DNA of 64,000 nt from Ciceribacter thiooxidans (lineage in GTDB: Bacteria; Pseudomonadota; Alphaproteobacteria; Rhizobiales; Rhizobiaceae), in assembly GCF_014126615.1 (NCBI RefSeq), contig NZ_CP059896.1, positions 2,242,501 to 2,306,500 on the forward strand. The letters run 5' to 3'. Within the stretch, counting starts at the first letter, position 1; every line of letters begins with the position of its first letter. Positions 44,457-53,754 of the stretch are shown piece by piece. A program made the position numbers and the translations under genes. The notes under the pieces are model-generated. The model worked only from the letters and a program-made list of their open reading frames with translations. It was not told the DNA's origin and did not search any database.

Positions 44457-45149
44457 TCAGCGGGCCGTCTGGTTGAACAGCACCTTCTTCGCCTCTTCGT
44501 CGGTCGCGACGTTGCGGCGCTTCTCCTGGCCGACGGCAAGGCCGCGTTCGACGGCGGGACGCGCCATCATCGTCTCGAACCAGCGCTTCAGGTTCGGGAA
44601 GTCGTCGAGGTCCTGGCCCTGGTTCTTGTGGGGCACGACCCAGCCGATCGAGGCCATGTCGGCGATAGAGTATTCGCCGGCCAGAAACTCGCGGTCGGCA
44701 AGGCGTTTGTTCATCACGCCGTAGAGGCGGTTCACCTCGTTCGTATAGCGGTTGATGCCGTATTCGATCTTCTCCGGCGCATACTGGCGGAAATGGTGTG
44801 CCTGGCCGGCCATCGGACCGAGGCCGCCGACCTGCCAGAACAGCCATTGCTCGACCTCGACGCGAGCGCGCTCGTCGGTCGGGTAGAACTTGCCGTATTT
44901 GCGGCCGAGATACTGCAGGATGGCACCGGACTCGAAGACCGAGATCGGCGCGCCGTCCGGACCGTCAGGGTCGATGATCGCCGGCATACGGTTGTTCGGG
45001 GAAATCTTCAGGAAGTCCGGAGCGAACTGTTCGCCCTTGCCGATGTCCACATAGCGGACCTCGTAAGGCACGCCGAGTTCCTCGAGCATGATGGAGATCT
45101 TCCAGCCGTTGGGCGTCGGCCAGTAATAGAGTTCGATCGGTGCGGCCAT
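44457..45149 (-). CDS. glutathione S-transferase (YfcG/GstB-like)
   Basis: 230 aa. N-terminal thioredoxin-like domain (IELYYWPTPNGWKISIMLEE, the NNRMPAIIDPDG cis-Pro loop, FESGAILQYLGRKYG) and an all-helical C-terminal domain (about 90-215). The TPNGWK motif is that of the nu-class/YfcG disulfide-bond oxidoreductase GSTs, which use Thr/Asn rather than Ser/Tyr to activate glutathione. Start 45149 (MAAPIEL); the open frame upstream is not conserved in type. Confidence 0.9.
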   Translation of the reverse strand: MAAPIELYYWPTPNGWKISIMLEELGVPYEVRYVDIGKGEQFAPDFLKISPNNRMPAIIDPDGPDGAPISVFESGAILQYLGRKYGKFYPTDERARVEVEQWLFWQVGGLGPMAGQAHHFRQYAPEKIEYGINRYTNEVNRLYGVMNKRLADREFLAGEYSIADMASIGWVVPHKNQGQDLDDFPNLKRWFETMMARPAVERGLAVGQEKRRNVATDEEAKKVLFNQTAR

Positions 45150-45437
45150 GAATGTTTCCTCGAAAAGGTTTGCCGGATCGGCGCAAAGGGATTTCGGATC
45201 GTTTCGCCGGCCCTCGGCCGGTTGCGCATGGGGAATGCCTCCACAATTTGGGAAGGACAGCGCCGCGGTCAAGTCCGGCGCTCCTCTCTCCACTCTCACG
45301 TCCGCGTGACCACCCGCCTCTCGCTCCCCGTTCTGCAGATGAACGGCCGATGAACCGGTATCTCAGCGCGCGTTCAGACGCTGCGTGTCAAAACGGCATC
45401 ATCGAACAACAACAAAGCCATCCCGAGGGAACCGATC

Positions 45438-45614
45438 ATGTCCGCAACGCTCCTCCAGTCCGCTGCCTCCGGCCTCAGGATCGCACTGTTCGCCGCCCTG
45501 ATGCTCGGCCCGCTGACCGCCCTCGGCTTCGCCAAGGCCGAGGGTTCGGTGATCGGCAAAGCCGGCGCCGGCTTCGTCCTCTTCGTCAGCCTGCAGCGGC
45601 AGTCGATGAGCTGA
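45438..45614 (+). CDS. 58-residue membrane protein
   Basis: 58 aa; GAGGGAACC lies just before the ATG at 45438. Two hydrophobic stretches (about 14-31, LRIALFAALMLGPLTALGF, and 38-50, VIGKAGAGFVLFV) make it a likely small inner-membrane protein. Ends LQRQSMS. No family recognised. It lies alone between the GST gene (divergent) and amn (same strand, 84 nt downstream). Confidence 0.55.
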   Translation: MSATLLQSAASGLRIALFAALMLGPLTALGFAKAEGSVIGKAGAGFVLFVSLQRQSMS

Positions 45615-45698
45615 GGCAGAGACGGGGGCCGGCCGCTCGATCCACCGCCAGGGGCCCCACGTCGTTTGCTTGTCAGAAAGTCCACTCTATAATGGCGC

Positions 45699-47201
45699 AT
45701 GAACAAGCGAATCTCGACACAGACACCCATCAGTTTCATTAGTCCCGAGCCCTATGAGCCGCGGGTCTTCACCGAAGCGAAGCCGGCAGTCGACGCGCTG
45801 ACGGCTCTCTACGAGCGCAATACCGCCTTCCTGATCGACGCCTTCGGCGGGATCGCCAAGGGCGCGCCGATCGCCGGACGTTACCGCGCCTTCTATCCGC
45901 AGGTGGCAATCGAGACGACAAGTTTCGGCCATGCCGATTCCCGCCTCTCCTACGGCCATGTCACTTCACCGGGGCTCTACACCACCACGGTCACGCAGCC
46001 GCACCTGTTCCGCCACTATCTCGAAGAGCAGATCGCCCTTCTCATCCGGAACCACCAGGTGCCGGTCCTCGTCTCGGAATCGGAGACGCCGATCCCGTTG
46101 CATTTCGCCTTCGGCGAAGGCGCCCATGTCGAGGCGGCGGCGAGCGGGCTTGCCGATCTCTCGCTGCGCGACATCTTCGACACGCCGGACCTGACGACCA
46201 CCGACGACGAGATCGCCAACGGCGAATACGAGCCGCAGCCGGGCGAACCGCATCCGCTCGCGCCTTTCACCGCCCAACGCATCGACTATTCGCTCGCACG
46301 GCTCTCGCACTATACGGCGACGCGCGCGGCGCACTTCCAGAATTTCGTGCTCTTCACCAACTACCAGTTCTACATCGACGAATTCTGCGCCTTCGCACGC
46401 AACCTGATGGCGGAAGGCGGCGGCGGCTATACCTGCTTCGTCGAGCCAGGCAATATAGAGACGCGCGCCGGCCAGAGCGAACCCGAAGCCGGACAGGGTA
46501 CGCCGCGCCTGCCGCAGATGCCGGCCTATCACCTCAAAAAGCCCGGCCATGCTGGCATCACCATGGTGAACATCGGCGTCGGCCCGTCGAACGCCAAGAC
46601 GATCACCGACCATATCGCCGTGTTGCGCCCGCATGCCTGGCTGATGCTCGGCCACTGCGCGGGTTTGAGGAACAGCCAGCGACTCGGCGATTACGTGCTC
46701 GCTCACGCCTATGTCCGCGAGGATCACGTGCTCGACGACGACCTGCCGGTCTGGGTGCCGATCCCGGCGCTCGCGGAAGTGCAGGTGGCGCTCGAACAGG
46801 CGGTCGAGGAGATCACCGGCTATCAGGGTTTCGAGCTGAAGCGCATCATGCGCACCGGCACGGTCGCCACAATCGACAACCGCAACTGGGAACTCCGCGA
46901 CCAGCGCGGGCCGGTCAAGCGCCTTTCGCAGTCGCGCGCCATCGCCCTCGACATGGAATCGGCGACGATCGCCGCCAACGGCTTCCGCTTCCGCGTCCCC
47001 TACGGGACGCTGCTCTGCGTCTCCGACAAGCCGCTGCACGGCGAACTGAAGCTGCCGGGCATGGCGACGGCCTTCTACCGGACGCAGGTCAGCCAGCACC
47101 TGCAGATCGGCATTCGCGCACTTCAGAAACTCGGTGCCATGCCACCGGAAAGACTGCATTCACGCAAGCTCAGAAGCTTCTTCGAAACGGCCTTCCAGTA
47201 A
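45699..47201 (+). CDS. amn: AMP nucleosidase
   Basis: 500 aa. Hydrolyses AMP to adenine and ribose 5-phosphate, adjusting adenylate pools. N-terminal AMP-nucleosidase domain (PEPYEPRVFTEAKPAVDAL, then GRYRAFYPQVAIETT) and a C-terminal nucleoside-phosphorylase-like catalytic domain with GVGPSNAKTITDHIAVLRPH, followed by AWLMLGHCAGLR and ALDMESATIAANGFRFRVPY. Intact. The ribosome site is weak. Confidence 0.95.
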   Translation: MNKRISTQTPISFISPEPYEPRVFTEAKPAVDALTALYERNTAFLIDAFGGIAKGAPIAGRYRAFYPQVAIETTSFGHADSRLSYGHVTSPGLYTTTVTQPHLFRHYLEEQIALLIRNHQVPVLVSESETPIPLHFAFGEGAHVEAAASGLADLSLRDIFDTPDLTTTDDEIANGEYEPQPGEPHPLAPFTAQRIDYSLARLSHYTATRAAHFQNFVLFTNYQFYIDEFCAFARNLMAEGGGGYTCFVEPGNIETRAGQSEPEAGQGTPRLPQMPAYHLKKPGHAGITMVNIGVGPSNAKTITDHIAVLRPHAWLMLGHCAGLRNSQRLGDYVLAHAYVREDHVLDDDLPVWVPIPALAEVQVALEQAVEEITGYQGFELKRIMRTGTVATIDNRNWELRDQRGPVKRLSQSRAIALDMESATIAANGFRFRVPYGTLLCVSDKPLHGELKLPGMATAFYRTQVSQHLQIGIRALQKLGAMPPERLHSRKLRSFFETAFQ

Positions 47202-47231
47202 GGCGAACGGTCGGGCGGCTCTCGCCCGGCC

Positions 47232-48206
47232 TCAGCCGCCGCGACGCAGACGGTCGAGCGTGGAGAGCGCGACCGAAAGCAGCGTGCCGAGAAGCGCCGA
47301 GATGATCAGGATCAGGTGCAGGTTGACGCTCGCACGTCCGAGAATGTCCATCGCCGGCCGGGCGGTGGAGGCGCCGAGCGCGACGGCGCCGGCGACGATG
47401 CCCGCCGGATAGGTGCCGACGCCGGCCGGCGCATGGACGGGCAGCACCGAGGAGAGTTCGCCGCCGAGCGCGCCGCCGAAGGCCGCGGCGACCGGCCCGA
47501 CGCCCATCAGCCCGAGCACCCAGGCGAGAACCAGAACCTTGACGCCCCAGTTGAGCACCGTCATCCCCCAGGCACGCACGAGGCCGAGGGTCGAGGCCGG
47601 CAGGCCGTCCTCCAGCCCTTGCGTGATGCGGAGCAGCTTGCCGGCCAGCCGGCGCTTGGCAAGCGCCAGGACCGGCTCCTTGAGCTGGTAGGCGAGAAGC
47701 GGCGACAGCAGGAAGGCGAGCCAGACGGCGCCCGCAAGCGCCCGGTTGCCGGAGGCGGCGACGAGGCCGAGGCCGCCGGCTGCCATCAGCGCGTGGAGGT
47801 CGAGAAGCCGCATGACGAGCAACGCCGAGGTCCCGTGCAGGAGCGGTACGCCGAATTCCGAACGCATCAGCAGCGGAAAGCTGGTCTCGCCGCTGCGGAA
47901 GGGCAGCATGATGTTCAGGAGATTGTGGACCTGCGCCACGTGGAAGAGTTCGACGAAGCGCCCCCTGGTCTCCGCCGGGAAATAGTCGTAGAGCCTATAG
48001 GTCCGGGCGAAATAGGTGGAAACGAGGAGCGCCGAGGCGAGCACTGCCGGAGCGTAACCGATCTCGTTCCACTGGCCGAGGATCTGCCGCCAGCCCCAGA
48101 GATACTGTACGAAGCCGAGATAGAAGAGCACGGCGGCGACCGCGACGATCGTCACGCGGTGACGCGCAAGGGCCGAGGATGCGGCGGCTTTCTCGTCTGT
48201 CTGCAT
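47232..48206 (-). CDS. lysylphosphatidylglycerol synthase TM-like (UPF0104) membrane protein
   Basis: 324 aa with about 8 transmembrane helices. Resembles the flippase-like membrane part of MprF and UPF0104 proteins (QVHNLLNIMLPFRSGETSFP, and an AFGGALGGELSSVLPVHAPA stretch). No soluble aminoacyl-transferase domain. A role in moving or modifying lipids is likely. Start ATG 48206; GTG 48230 is possible. Divergent (or back-to-back) with the GT39-GT2-GT39 operon, suggesting a shared envelope pathway. Confidence 0.8.
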   Translation of the reverse strand: MQTDEKAAASSALARHRVTIVAVAAVLFYLGFVQYLWGWRQILGQWNEIGYAPAVLASALLVSTYFARTYRLYDYFPAETRGRFVELFHVAQVHNLLNIMLPFRSGETSFPLLMRSEFGVPLLHGTSALLVMRLLDLHALMAAGGLGLVAASGNRALAGAVWLAFLLSPLLAYQLKEPVLALAKRRLAGKLLRITQGLEDGLPASTLGLVRAWGMTVLNWGVKVLVLAWVLGLMGVGPVAAAFGGALGGELSSVLPVHAPAGVGTYPAGIVAGAVALGASTARPAMDILGRASVNLHLILIISALLGTLLSVALSTLDRLRRGG

Positions 48207-48367
48207 CGGCCAGGCACTTCCGGATTGCACTCAAAGACCCGTTCCTATAACAACCGCGACAGCAAATGCCAGAGTTTTCCGGAGCTTCACACCCGCGCCC
48301 GAGCGGCCCCGCGCTGCCGCCGCCCTCGGAGCCGCTACCCGGAAGCCGTCATGACAAGGACATCCCG

Positions 48368-49861
48368 GTGCTCGCATCCCTGAGGCAGCGTCCCAATCTC
48401 GTCTTCGCGCTGCTCGCCGTCTATTTCGCGACCAATCTGGTATTGCGGCTGCTGCTGCCGCGCTCGCTCGACCTCGACGAGGGCGAGCAACTCTTTCTCG
48501 CGCAATGGCTCGCCGCCGGCTACAATTCGCAGCCGCCGCTCTACAACTGGCTGCAATACGGGGTCGTCACGCTCCTCGGCCCCACGCTCTTCTCGCTCGC
48601 TCTCCTCAAGAACCTGATGCTCTTTGCGTCCTACCTCTTCTTTGGCCTCGCCGCGAATACCGCCCTGCGCAGCCGCGAGCTTGCGATCGTCGCGGTGCTC
48701 GGGCTCCTCACCATTCCGCAGGTGAGCTTCGAGGCGCAGCGGGATCTCAGCCACACCGTCGCAGTCATCTTCGCGACCAGCCTCTTCCTCTATGCCTTCC
48801 TCCGCACGCTCAAGACCGGCACGACCGTCTCCTACCTGCTGACCGGCCTCTCCGTCGGCCTCGGTGTGATCTCGAAATACAATTTCGTGCTGCTGCCGGC
48901 CGCAGCCGCCCTCGCCGTTTTGCCGGAGCCTGCCTTCCGCCGCCGCCTTTTCGACTGGCGCATCCTTCTCGCGGGCCTCGTCGCGTTCCTCGTCTTCCTG
49001 CCGCACGGGCTCTGGTTCCTCTACCATGTCGGGGATGCGACCGGGCGCACGCTCGGCAAGCTCACTTCAGAGGAAACGTCGGGCCGCGCAGAGCTGATTC
49101 TGACCGGGCTCGTGTCGCTTGTCCTCGCCTTCATCGGCTTCTCGGCGCTGACCCTCCTTCCCTTCGCGCTCATCTTCCGCGAAGACCTGAAGGCGATCCT
49201 GCGCGCCCGCAGCGAATGGACGCGGCTTTTCGCCCGCATCTTCCTGATCTCCGCCGCAGTGTTGGTCCTGATGGTGTTTTTCGGTGCAACCAACATCAAG
49301 GATCGCTGGCTGACGCCGCTCTATCTCGCGCTGCCGCTCTATCTCGCGCTGAAGGCGGAGGCCGCGAGTACCGACGTTTCGGCCGCCCTCCGCCGGTTCC
49401 TCCCGGTCGCGCTCACCGTCATGGTGCTGGTGCCGTCGGTTCTCTTCCTGCGCATCCCCGTGCTCGGGATGACCGGCCGCTACGAAAAGATCAATGTGCC
49501 CTACGGCCCGGCGATCGAGCGCATGCTCGCCGAGGCACCCGCCGCCCCGGCTGTCGTCGTCATCTCCGACCTGCAGATGGCCGGCAATATCCGCCTGCAC
49601 CGGCCGGACCTGCCCGTCTTCGTGCCCGGACAGGGGCCCGTCGAGCCCGTCGTCGACGCCTCTCGCCCGGTGCTCGTCGTCTGGCGTACGCGCGACGGTC
49701 GTCCCGAGCCGCGCCAGCCGGAGGCACTCGCATCATGGATCGCCGGCAACACGACCTTCACCACCGCAGAAACAGGCGAGGTCGCGGTGCCCTATCACTA
49801 CGGGCGGGTGGGCGACCTCTACCATGTCGCATTTTCCTACCTGGTTCCAAAGGGCGATTGA
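48368..49861 (+). CDS. GT39/ArnT-like membrane glycosyltransferase 1
   Basis: About 497 aa, some 11-12 transmembrane helices. Uses a polyprenyl-phosphate sugar on the periplasmic side. The first loop carries the acidic motif LDLDEGEQLF and QPPLYNWLQ, and the next loop QRDLSHTV, as in ArnT/RgtA-type enzymes. A C-terminal periplasmic domain ends VPYHYGRVGDLYHVAFSYL. Start GTG 48368 with AAGGA upstream gives the same N-terminus length as the paralogue at 51002; an ATG at 48266 would add a Pro-rich non-conserved stretch. Confidence 0.85.
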   Translation: MLASLRQRPNLVFALLAVYFATNLVLRLLLPRSLDLDEGEQLFLAQWLAAGYNSQPPLYNWLQYGVVTLLGPTLFSLALLKNLMLFASYLFFGLAANTALRSRELAIVAVLGLLTIPQVSFEAQRDLSHTVAVIFATSLFLYAFLRTLKTGTTVSYLLTGLSVGLGVISKYNFVLLPAAAALAVLPEPAFRRRLFDWRILLAGLVAFLVFLPHGLWFLYHVGDATGRTLGKLTSEETSGRAELILTGLVSLVLAFIGFSALTLLPFALIFREDLKAILRARSEWTRLFARIFLISAAVLVLMVFFGATNIKDRWLTPLYLALPLYLALKAEAASTDVSAALRRFLPVALTVMVLVPSVLFLRIPVLGMTGRYEKINVPYGPAIERMLAEAPAAPAVVVISDLQMAGNIRLHRPDLPVFVPGQGPVEPVVDASRPVLVVWRTRDGRPEPRQPEALASWIAGNTTFTTAETGEVAVPYHYGRVGDLYHVAFSYLVPKGD

Positions 49862-49964
49862 GTGGCGAAAGCGCCTGATTTCACGGATCATTTCACCGTG
49901 TTGTTGCTTTTCCGTCCTATCGGGATAAGGCATTAAGGACTATCACCCGGCGGGAAAAACCGCG

Positions 49965-51005
49965 ATGAGCAACCGAGGAGCAGAAGAATTGGACGGCCGT
50001 ACCGTATCCGCCGACGCCCGTGAGGGCGCAGAGAACGCGCTCGAACTTTCAGTCGTCGTTCCCCTCTTCAACGAGGAAGAAAGCGTCGGGCCGCTGATCG
50101 AGCGCATCTGCACCGCCATGGCCGGCTTCGGCAAACCGTGGGAACTCCTGCTCATCGACGACGGCAGTGCGGACGCCACCGTTGCCCGTGCGCGCCAGTC
50201 GCTCGGCCGCGAAGGCCTCGACCTCAAGATCGTCGAGCTGCAGCGCAATTTCGGGCAGACCGCAGCCATGCAGGCCGGCATCGACATCGCCGCCGGACGG
50301 CTGATCGCCACCATGGACGGCGACCTGCAGAACGATCCGAAGGACATTCCCGGCATGGTCGCCGCACTCGAAGAGCGCAAACTCGACCTTCTCGTCGGCT
50401 GGCGCAAGAACCGGCAGGACGACCTGCTGATGCGCAAGATCCCGTCCCGGATCGCCAATTACCTGATCGGCCGCTTCACCGGCGTGAAGCTGCACGACTA
50501 CGGCTGCAGCCTGAAGATCTATCGCAGTGCCATCATCAAGCAGGTGCAGCTGATGGGCGAAATGCACCGCTTCATCCCGGCCTGGGTCGCCGGCGTCGTG
50601 CCCGGCTCGCGCATCGGCGAGATGCCGGTCACCCACCACGCCCGCCAGTACGGCGTCTCCAAATACGGCATCTCCCGCACGTTCCGGGTGATCCTCGATC
50701 TGCTTTCGGTGATGTTCTTCATGCGCTACAAAGCGCGGCCGGGCCATTTCTTCGGTTCGCTCGGCCTCGGCATCGGCGCGGTATCGAGCCTCATCCTCGC
50801 CTATCTCTTCATCGACAAGTTCATCTTCGGCAATGATATCGGCACGCGCCCGCTGCTGCTGATCGCCGTCATGCTCGTGCTGTCTTCGGTGCAGCTCATC
50901 ACCACGGGCATTCTCGCCGAGATGCTGGCGCGCGCCTATTATCGCGGTGACGACACGCCGAACTACATCGTCCGGGAGGTCATCACCCGGGAGAGCGCGG
51001 AATGA
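49965..51005 (+). CDS. GT2 polyprenyl-phosphate glycosyltransferase (DPM1/GtrB/ArnC-like)
   Basis: 346 aa. A cytoplasmic GT2 domain (LSVVVPLFNEEESVGPLIER, LLIDDGSADATV, then ATMDGDLQNDPKDIPGMVAA with the DxD-type acid, and a GWRKNRQDDLLMR stretch) is followed by two C-terminal transmembrane helices (about 260-285 and 295-320). It most likely loads a sugar onto a polyprenyl phosphate for the two flanking GT39 enzymes. By analogy with rhizobial RgtE that sugar might be galacturonic acid, but this is inference. It overlaps the next gene by 4 nt. Confidence 0.9.
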   Translation: MSNRGAEELDGRTVSADAREGAENALELSVVVPLFNEEESVGPLIERICTAMAGFGKPWELLLIDDGSADATVARARQSLGREGLDLKIVELQRNFGQTAAMQAGIDIAAGRLIATMDGDLQNDPKDIPGMVAALEERKLDLLVGWRKNRQDDLLMRKIPSRIANYLIGRFTGVKLHDYGCSLKIYRSAIIKQVQLMGEMHRFIPAWVAGVVPGSRIGEMPVTHHARQYGVSKYGISRTFRVILDLLSVMFFMRYKARPGHFFGSLGLGIGAVSSLILAYLFIDKFIFGNDIGTRPLLLIAVMLVLSSVQLITTGILAEMLARAYYRGDDTPNYIVREVITRESAE

Positions 51006-52501
51006 GGCAGGCCGCCGGCGGCAACAGCGCGCTCGGCGTCATACTCGCCGCGATCGCCGGCTATTACCTGCTCGCGGTCCTGCTCCGCAGCTCGTTGCCG
51101 CCGTCGCTCGAAGTCGACGAAGCCGAACTCGTCTACACCTCGCAATTCCTCGCCTTCGGCTACGACCGCCAGCCGCCGCTCTACGACTGGCTGCTGCACG
51201 GCATGATCACGACCTTCGGCCTGTCGATAGCGGTGCTAAGCGTCTTGAAGAACCTATTGCTCTTCCTGGCAGCCGTCTTTTGCGGCCTCGCCGCCCGTCA
51301 CATACTGCGCTCCGGCGCCTTGCAGGCGTTCGCCACAGTCGGCATCCTGGCCTTGCCGTCGATCTTCCTGATGTCGCAGCGGGATCTCTCCCACACCGTT
51401 GCGGCGATCCTCGCCGCCGCGCTCTTCCTGCACGCCTTCTTCCTGACGCTGAAGAGGCCGGGCCTCGGCACCTATCTCTATGCCGGCCTCGCGGTCGGGA
51501 TGGGGCTGCTGTCCAAGTACAATTTCACGCTGCTTCCGCTCGCCGCAGTGCTCGCCATCCTGCCGGAGGCGGAATACCGCAAGCGCGTCTTCGATTGGCG
51601 CATGGCGCTCGCAATCGTCGTCGCGGCTGTGCTCGTTCTACCGCATGCCATCTGGTTCCTGCAGAACCTCGATCTGGCGACCGGCGGCACCGTGCGGGAA
51701 ATGCGTGAAGCCGAAGCGGGTTCCAGGGTCCTCCGCGCGCTGATCGGCGTCGGCGCGCTCGCCTTCGCCCTGCTTCGCGGCATCGTGCCGCTCCTGCTGC
51801 TCTTCGGCATCGTCTTCCGCCATGACCTCCGCGCGATCCTGCGCGCATCGAGCCCGTGGACACGGATCGTCGGCCGCATGCTGATGATTCTCTTTGCGAT
51901 CCTCGCCGTGGTCGTCGTGATGCTCGATGCCACCAGCATCCGGGAGAAGTGGCTGGTTCTCTATCTGCTGCCGCTACCGCTCTATCTCGCACTGAAGGTG
52001 GAGGCCGCCAGCGTCTCGCTCGACGGCCGGCTGAAAGCCTTCGCCGTCCCTGTCCTGGTGATTTCGGTGGCGACGCTCGGCTATCTCTTCCTCGGCCCGT
52101 TCATCGGTCCGCAGATCGGACAATACGGCCGGTTCAATACGCCGATCGCACCACTCTATGACGCAATTGTCACGGAACGGGGCTCGGCACCCGCCCTCGT
52201 CATCGCCGGCGACAAGCAGATCGCCGGCACCATCAAGCTCAGGGCGCCGGAGGTTCCGGTGACTTTCTCCACCGCGCCTGTCGCCCTGCCGGCGGAAGCG
52301 CTCCGGAAACGGCCGGCCCTCGTCGTCTGGCGCAGCCCCAAGGCCGACATGGCGCCGGTGCCCACGGCGCTGGTCGAAATCCTCACAAAAAGCGGACTGA
52401 TTGCGAGCGGCCAGGACCTGCATCCGGCCTATCGCGCCGTGCCCTACCACTATGCCGCCGGCGGCGACACGTTCGAATTCGGCTACGTCTGGATCGACTG
52501 A
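51002..52501 (+). CDS. GT39/ArnT-like membrane glycosyltransferase 2
   Basis: 499 aa. Paralogue of the protein at 48368: acidic first loop LEVDEAELVY, QPPLYDWLLHG, SQRDLSHTVAAIL, and the same VPYHYAAGGDTFEFGY end. Its ATG overlaps the GT2 stop (ATGA), so both are translationally coupled. The two GT39 enzymes probably act on different acceptor positions in lipid A or LPS core, or on another surface glycan. Confidence 0.88.
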   Translation: MRQAAGGNSALGVILAAIAGYYLLAVLLRSSLPPSLEVDEAELVYTSQFLAFGYDRQPPLYDWLLHGMITTFGLSIAVLSVLKNLLLFLAAVFCGLAARHILRSGALQAFATVGILALPSIFLMSQRDLSHTVAAILAAALFLHAFFLTLKRPGLGTYLYAGLAVGMGLLSKYNFTLLPLAAVLAILPEAEYRKRVFDWRMALAIVVAAVLVLPHAIWFLQNLDLATGGTVREMREAEAGSRVLRALIGVGALAFALLRGIVPLLLLFGIVFRHDLRAILRASSPWTRIVGRMLMILFAILAVVVVMLDATSIREKWLVLYLLPLPLYLALKVEAASVSLDGRLKAFAVPVLVISVATLGYLFLGPFIGPQIGQYGRFNTPIAPLYDAIVTERGSAPALVIAGDKQIAGTIKLRAPEVPVTFSTAPVALPAEALRKRPALVVWRSPKADMAPVPTALVEILTKSGLIASGQDLHPAYRAVPYHYAAGGDTFEFGYVWID

Positions 52502-52972
52502 TCAGGCCGTCACGATCATCGGTTCGCAGCGCACCGGAAAATTCACCGAATTGGCGATGAAGCACTTTTCGTGGGCGTCGTGGTGCAGCGATGCCGCGCG
52601 CTCGCGGTCACCCGACGAGATTGTCACCCGCGGCCGCAGCACCACTTCAGTAAAGCGACCGCTGCCATCCTCCTCCGTCACCATCTGCCCTTCGGCGTGG
52701 TCCTCGTAGGCGGTGACAACGACGCCGTTCACCGCGCAGAGATGCAGGTACCAGAGCTTGTGGCAGGCCGAGACCGAGGCGACCAGCAGGTCTTCCGGGT
52801 TCCAGCGGTCCGCGTCCCCCCGGAAGGCGGGATCGGCCGAGCCAGGAATGTCCGGCTTGGCGCCGGCGGCGATCACGTGATCGCGGCTGTAATCGCGATA
52901 GCCGGAGGTACCGGTGCCGCGGTTGCCGGTCCAGGTGACCGTCGCACTGTACTCGTGATGTCTTCCGCTCAT
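52502..52972 (-). CDS. OsmC family peroxiredoxin-like protein
   Basis: 156 aa. OsmC/Ohr fold with the two redox cysteines C70 (in LLVASVSACHKLWYLHLC) and C137 (in HDAHEKCFIANSVNFPV). It detoxifies organic hydroperoxides with a thiol donor. Start MSGRHHEYSATVTW chosen from family length. Convergent with the GT39 gene with no spacer (stop codons adjacent). Confidence 0.9.
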   Translation of the reverse strand: MSGRHHEYSATVTWTGNRGTGTSGYRDYSRDHVIAAGAKPDIPGSADPAFRGDADRWNPEDLLVASVSACHKLWYLHLCAVNGVVVTAYEDHAEGQMVTEEDGSGRFTEVVLRPRVTISSGDRERAASLHHDAHEKCFIANSVNFPVRCEPMIVTA

Positions 52973-53136
52973 CTTTCCGATCCTCTTCCGCCTTGGCTGC
53001 AGGCCGTAACCGGCCGCGACTCTCTTCTTCGATCGCGAGAATAGGACAAGCGCAGCACACCTCAAAGGCAAGACCACGGTCCCGCGCATGACGAAGAATT
53101 TTCGCCACGGCTCTTGCAACGACCGTTTTACGATAT

Positions 53137-53145
53137 ATCTTAGAT
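53137..53145. promoter_or_regulatory. short AT palindrome upstream of padR
   Basis: ATCT-T-AGAT inside CGATATATCTTAGATG, 32-40 bp before the padR ATG. PadR proteins bind short AT-rich dyads; autoregulation is plausible. Confidence 0.35.
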
Positions 53146-53176
53146 GCAGTTTAAACACATCGAAGGAAACCGAGAC

Positions 53177-53752
53177 ATGAGACATTCCCATTGCGGCCGT
53201 GAAGAACACGGCAATCCTTTTTTCCACGCCATGCGCCATGGCGGCTTCTTCGGCGGACGTCCCGAAGGCGGTCCGCGTGGCCGCGGCGAACGCCGGCGGA
53301 TGTTCGACGCCGGCGAGCTCCGGCTCGTCCTGCTGAAGCTGATCGAGCAACAGCCGCGCCACGGCTACGACCTGATCCGCGAGATCGAGACGCTCTCCGG
53401 CGGTGCCTATGCGCCGAGCCCGGGCGTCGTCTACCCGACGCTGACCCTGCTGCTCGACATGGGGCTTTCCGAGGAACAGGCGAGCGAGGGCCCGCGCAAG
53501 CTGATGGGCATCACCGAGGCCGGCCGCCAGCATCTTTCCGAGCGGGCGGACGAAGTCGAGGTCGCCATGGCGCGGCTGACGGCGCTCGCGCGCCTCTCCG
53601 AGCGCACCGACGCCGCACCGGTGCGCCGGGCCATGCACAACCTGCGCACGGCGCTGCAGGACCGACTTTCGCAGGAGGGCGCAACGCGCGAGACGCAGCT
53701 CGAGGTCGCCCGCATCCTCGACGAGGCGGCAGGCAAGATCGAAAGGCTCTGA
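53177..53752 (+). CDS. PadR family regulator with His-rich N-terminus (YqjI/NfeR-like)
   Basis: 191 aa. The first 35 residues are rich in His, Cys, Gly and Phe (MRHSHCGREEHGNPFFHAM), a likely metal-binding tail as in E. coli YqjI (NfeR), a nickel/iron-responsive PadR repressor. The winged HTH follows (LRLVLLKLIEQQPRHGYDLI, then VVYPTLTLLLDMGL), and a helical dimer domain ends the protein. AAGGAAACC precedes the ATG. Coupled to the DUF2218 gene (2-nt gap). Confidence 0.88.
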   Translation: MRHSHCGREEHGNPFFHAMRHGGFFGGRPEGGPRGRGERRRMFDAGELRLVLLKLIEQQPRHGYDLIREIETLSGGAYAPSPGVVYPTLTLLLDMGLSEEQASEGPRKLMGITEAGRQHLSERADEVEVAMARLTALARLSERTDAAPVRRAMHNLRTALQDRLSQEGATRETQLEVARILDEAAGKIERL

Positions 53753-53754
53753 CC

